NCBI GenBank assembly: GCA_009823395.1
Contig: CM020511.1
Span: forward strand, 16,483,501-16,547,500
DNA length: 64,000 bases
Source: Thamnaconus septentrionalis
Lineage: Eukaryota; Chordata; Actinopteri; Tetraodontiformes; Monacanthidae
Reading direction: 5' to 3'
Shown here one piece after another: positions 1 to 64,000 of the stretch; position 1 is the stretch's first letter, and the number at the start of each line of letters is the position of its first letter. The notes beneath the pieces are model-generated. The model was not told the DNA's origin, searched no databases, and was given only the letters and a program-made list of their open reading frames with translations. Position numbers and translations under genes: made by a program.

Positions 1-1118
1 GAACTAGGGGTTCAAAAAGTTTCACTCTTTGTTAAATAAAAATATCAAGTACTCTTTTTTTGTAAACTTGTTTCTGATCGTTAAAATAGCAACATAACAT
101 TTTAGTGATAAATTCTTCATGAAGGAGTAGCGACATAGAAGCAGGAGGATCTCCAAATACCAACGGTCAAAGGCATACCACAATGGAGAGATTGCAAGCA
201 GGATGGAATGCGGTAGAGAAAAGTGAGATGAGTTATTATAGAATATCAACAAGAATGAAAGGAAAGAGGCAGAAGATGGTGTTGTTTGGTGTAGAGACAC
301 TGACTGGCACTGAAGAAACAACAGGAGGCAGAGATGGAGAAAGCAGGGATTAAAATGTTGACCTTCTTTTTGGAAATGGCCAGAGGAGACACTCATATAT
401 CGGTAGATGAATGTTGATGTTGGAACTGGCAGGCAGGAGGTCTAGAGGATAATATATAGAGAGGAGATTTCTGGGGAGAGTAGTTAGTTGGTGTGAGAGA
501 AGAAGCTGCAGGGGAGGAGAGGGTTCGATGGAGGCAGATGGTTCCCTGTGGCCGCCCCTGAAGAGAACAGCTGAAGAGAGAATTTACAGGAGAAGAAGAC
601 ACAGTGATGCATTTAACAGCGGCACTTCATTTAACGCACTACAAGAAACAGTCCTGCCTTCACAATGGTACATTTTATTTATACGCGCCTTTCAAAACTA
701 TCAACTACACTTCACAGGAAAAAGGGGTGATAGGGTAAAGGACAAAAGACAAAAAAAAAGTACGACGGTCACATGGAAAATAATGGTTTAAATCGCGAGA
801 AGACATTCAACATTCCGCAAAAGGCAAGAGGCGGAATCTTGGATAACAGGGGTGATGTGATGAGTGGGAGGGGTTCTGGAAATATTCGGAGCAGCAGAGT
901 TCTGGATTTGTTGAAGCTGTTTTGCAAGTAATGTCGAAAAGATGAAGGTCATGAACAGAAAATAATCACTGAAGGAAAACTAAACCAATGGATGAATATA
1001 TAAAGAAGCTGTAAAGTGATATTTATTCAGTTGCCACTGAACTTTAGGTTAAACACGTGCGTGACAATAAATTCTTGGCGTGGGACGGGTGAAAGAATGG
1101 CGTCACAGCACTCGGCAG
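1..1118. other. Upstream dnah5 intron (partial)
   Basis: No exon of the tail could be recognised here. The stretch holds a decayed LINE 3'-end fragment (about 380-605) and otherwise AT-rich unique-looking sequence. The next upstream dnah5 exon must lie outside the window. Confidence 0.6.
380..605 (+). repeat. LINE 3'-end remnant, copy 1
   Basis: Shares the phrases GTTGGTGTGAGAGAAGA, TGGAGGCAGATG and the tail CCCCTGAAGAGAACAGCTGA with the copy near 22.7 kb. This is the last part of a non-LTR retrotransposon reverse-transcriptase ORF followed by its short 3' tail, a common fish repeat. The reading frame is broken and no functional protein remains. I do not assign a family. Confidence 0.6.
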
Positions 1119-61931
<60,813 letters not shown>

Positions 61932-63173
61932 ATGCAGCGGAGGCTTATATCCACCTGCATTTGCACCATCAACGTATCAATCACGTCAAATTTTTATTTT
62001 ATCCTCAATTATTATTACTTATTGATTTCACTTTTCTTGAGAGGTACAATCGTAAAACACTGTGCCGTCGCAAATGTCACAGAGGTACAAGACCAGAAGC
62101 AGTAAGCTGACTCATTTGATTTGATGTAGATATTTTACATCATCTCAAAATGTCAATTCCTTAAGCACTGATATGATATTTTTCTAAGTGGACCATTATT
62201 TGAAATCAAATGCTTATTCCAGAGACACAAATCCCTGCGAGGGAATGAAAACAGGAGGAACAGCTCAAATAACATAGAAATTTTAATGAAGTTTTTACAA
62301 AAAACAATAACATCAAAACACTTTTTTGGTTGTATTTCCTTTTGTTACAAAACCAGCAAACTGTGCGTGCTCTAACGCTACCCTGTACACACATCAGGCC
62401 CTGGTTTCCCCAAACTGGTATCATCTTCATCTCTTGGTGCGATCCACTCCAGACTCATCCGCAGAGCGTGACATACCCACGCATGCCAGTCGTTAAGTTT
62501 GGTCTATACAGTCGAGACATGACGGACAAGATGTTAAAAGTATAAAGACGGTAAAGGGGAACATGTCCCTGCGAGAATATCACAATATATTCAGATTCTT
62601 CTTTTTTTAATGCCTCTTCTTCCTTTCTTGGCTCTCCTCTAAGTACATCCAAGACTTCGTGCCACCAACAGAATTGGACTTATATACACATTGTGTGTCC
62701 TTCTGTCAGCCGGCCCTGTTTAGTTTAGTTGTTTTTTTTTCTCTCTCTCTATTTTAAAGGACGACCTTTTACTTTTACAATAGTGATCATGCAGCTTCCC
62801 CAAGAACTCATGTATCACTCCACAACGGTTTGGTTAAGTTGCACCCTTGCTTCCTATAACACGTCACGCTACGCTGTTCATTCCGAGCTACAGTCTTTTG
62901 GATGCGCTTTCAAAGAAATAACATTTTACAGTTATTCAAAACCTAAATGCACTCAAAAGTTCTAAAAGTAATCAGTAACGGTTGCATCGGACTCGGGAAT
63001 ACTAATTTGTTATTTGTGGCAGCCTGTGTTATTTTATTTTTTAAATTCCTCCACTTTGTTTTTTTTGTTTTTTTCTGTGTGTGTTGCAGCTGCATACAGA
63101 AGGGACAAAATGTGTTGTGAGACACAGTTTGAGAGACTCTAAAAAAAAAATCCTGATGAGTCGTGCGCCGGTT
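61932..63173. other. Convergent intergenic region: dnah5 and adenylate cyclase 3' UTRs
   Basis: Two genes end toward each other across 1,242 bp. I see no AATAAA on + in the first 400 bp after the dnah5 stop, so its poly(A) site is undetermined. For the - gene, candidate signals read TTTATT on + at 63033-63038 and near 61996. No ORF or RNA gene is recognised. Confidence 0.6.
63033..63038 (-). terminator. Candidate poly(A) signal of the adenylate cyclase gene
   Basis: AATAAA on the - strand, about 140 nt past the adenylate cyclase stop, inside an AT-rich stretch; could be chance. Confidence 0.35.
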
Positions 63174-63326
63174 TCACGGCATTACATTCCCCTGGGACAG
63201 CGAGCGGGTCATCTCTGTGTGCACGAAGTAGGTCTTGAGCTCTCCTTTGCCCTTGACGTTGATGATGCCTCTGCACGAGCACATGTAGCCCAGAGTGAGA
63301 AGGATGCTGCTGGTCTCCTCCGTCAC
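63174..63326 (-). CDS. adcy2: Adenylate cyclase type 2, last coding exon
   Basis: Read on -, 50 codons plus stop: VTEETSSILLTLGYMCSCRG, IINVKGKGELKTYFVHTEMT, RSLSQGNVMP. This is the end of the second catalytic (C2) domain of a membrane adenylate cyclase, which makes cAMP from ATP. CRGIINVKGKG.LKTYFV and the tail TEM.RSLSQ.N point to ADCY2 rather than ADCY4 or ADCY7. The acceptor, read on -, is CCCCCCGTAG with a fine pyrimidine tract; the exon starts in phase 0. The rest of the gene lies to the right, outside the window. It may be adcy2a or adcy2b, if this fish kept both. Confidence 0.88.
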   Translation of the reverse strand: MTEETSSILLTLGYMCSCRGIINVKGKGELKTYFVHTEMTRSLSQGNVMP

Positions 63327-64000
63327 CTACGGGGGGAGGGGAGAGCATGTTTAGTTCGCTGACGTCACGCCACCAAAACAAAAGTTCCGCGGGCGAGGAT
63401 ATTAAAAATAAAGGGAACATTTCCAGCTGGCTGGTTTGCAGCCCCAGAAACTCCGGCCCAGACAGAGTTAGTTTCAGGGGCTGTAGTTTTCCTTTCCCTT
63501 TTTTCCTGCAAATTCAAGGCGCTGATTACAGCGGCTCATGCTTAAAATCCAATTTGACTTAAGCAAATGCACAAGGAGGGAATAGGGACGCTGCGGCTCG
63601 AAGTGACTCCTGTATTAAACAGAATTCCTGCGTGGGATTTACGATTAGCTGCAGACATTCGTCAGAGGCGCGGAAACTAGATGAGAAATATTGTGCGCCT
63701 CGCCGCAACTGCACATCTTTAAATATTAACGGGCAATCTTGGAAAGCGGATCGCTCCATCTAATGTGTGCAGCCAATGAAACCTAAGACGTTGCCTCCTC
63801 AACTCCTCCTCCACCTCCCCGATTCCCACAGCCACTTTCCATGCAGGCTGAGAAAACCCATCGTGCTTTATCAGTGCTCCATCAAGGTGCGAGCGCAAGA
63901 CTGGAAGACGACGCAGGGTTGACGTCCTTGCCGCCGACAGCAGAAGGAAAGTTTTTAGAGCGGTTTATAGAGGTTTTATAGTGTTTGAAGCACCTGGCTG
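63327..64000 (-). other. Adenylate cyclase last intron (partial)
   Basis: No exon of the C2 domain recognised in these 674 bp; the sequence looks unique, with moderate GC near the end. Confidence 0.6.

Overview
The window is ordinary vertebrate nuclear DNA, almost certainly from a ray-finned (teleost) fish. It has short exons separated by GT-AG introns, many CA/GT microsatellites, and interspersed repeats of types common in fish genomes. I see no bacterial, organellar or viral gene organisation.

One gene fills nearly all of it. From about 1119 to 61931 on the + strand, 70 exons encode the C-terminal ~83% of an axonemal dynein heavy chain, the outer-arm gamma-type chain DNAH5 (dnah5). I joined the exons by hand. 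From the Val codon at 1158 to the stop at 61929-61931 they total 11,526 nt, exactly 3,841 codons plus stop. Every junction keeps phase and every intron I called is GT-AG, so the locus looks intact. The first ~780 residues, by comparison with human DNAH5 as I remember it, and the promoter must lie before base 1. Order along the gene: end of the tail (exons 1-12), linker (13-21), AAA1 (22-27), AAA2 (28-33), AAA3 (34-39), AAA4 (40-45), stalk helix CC1 (46-47), microtubule-binding domain (48-49), stalk helix CC2 (50-51), AAA5 (52-59), AAA6 (60-64) and the C-terminal domain (64-70). All four P-loops and their Walker B partners are visible.

At the right edge, on the - strand, the last coding exon of an adenylate cyclase of the ADCY2 type (63174-63326) converges tail-to-tail on dnah5 across a 1.24-kb intergenic gap. 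Human DNAH5 and ADCY2 both lie on 5p15, so the pair looks like retained synteny and supports the DNAH5 (not DNAH8) assignment.

The introns hold two complete-looking miniature inverted-repeat elements (23942-24336 with TTAA ends; 51183-51561), several fragments of dispersed fish repeats present in two or three copies, LINE 3'-end remnants, a perfect 15-bp hairpin, and many microsatellites. One (GT)n tract sits directly before the exon 60 acceptor. Two short introns (14 and 19) are multiples of three without stop codons. I found no new multi-gene system, CRISPR array, tRNA or rRNA gene.
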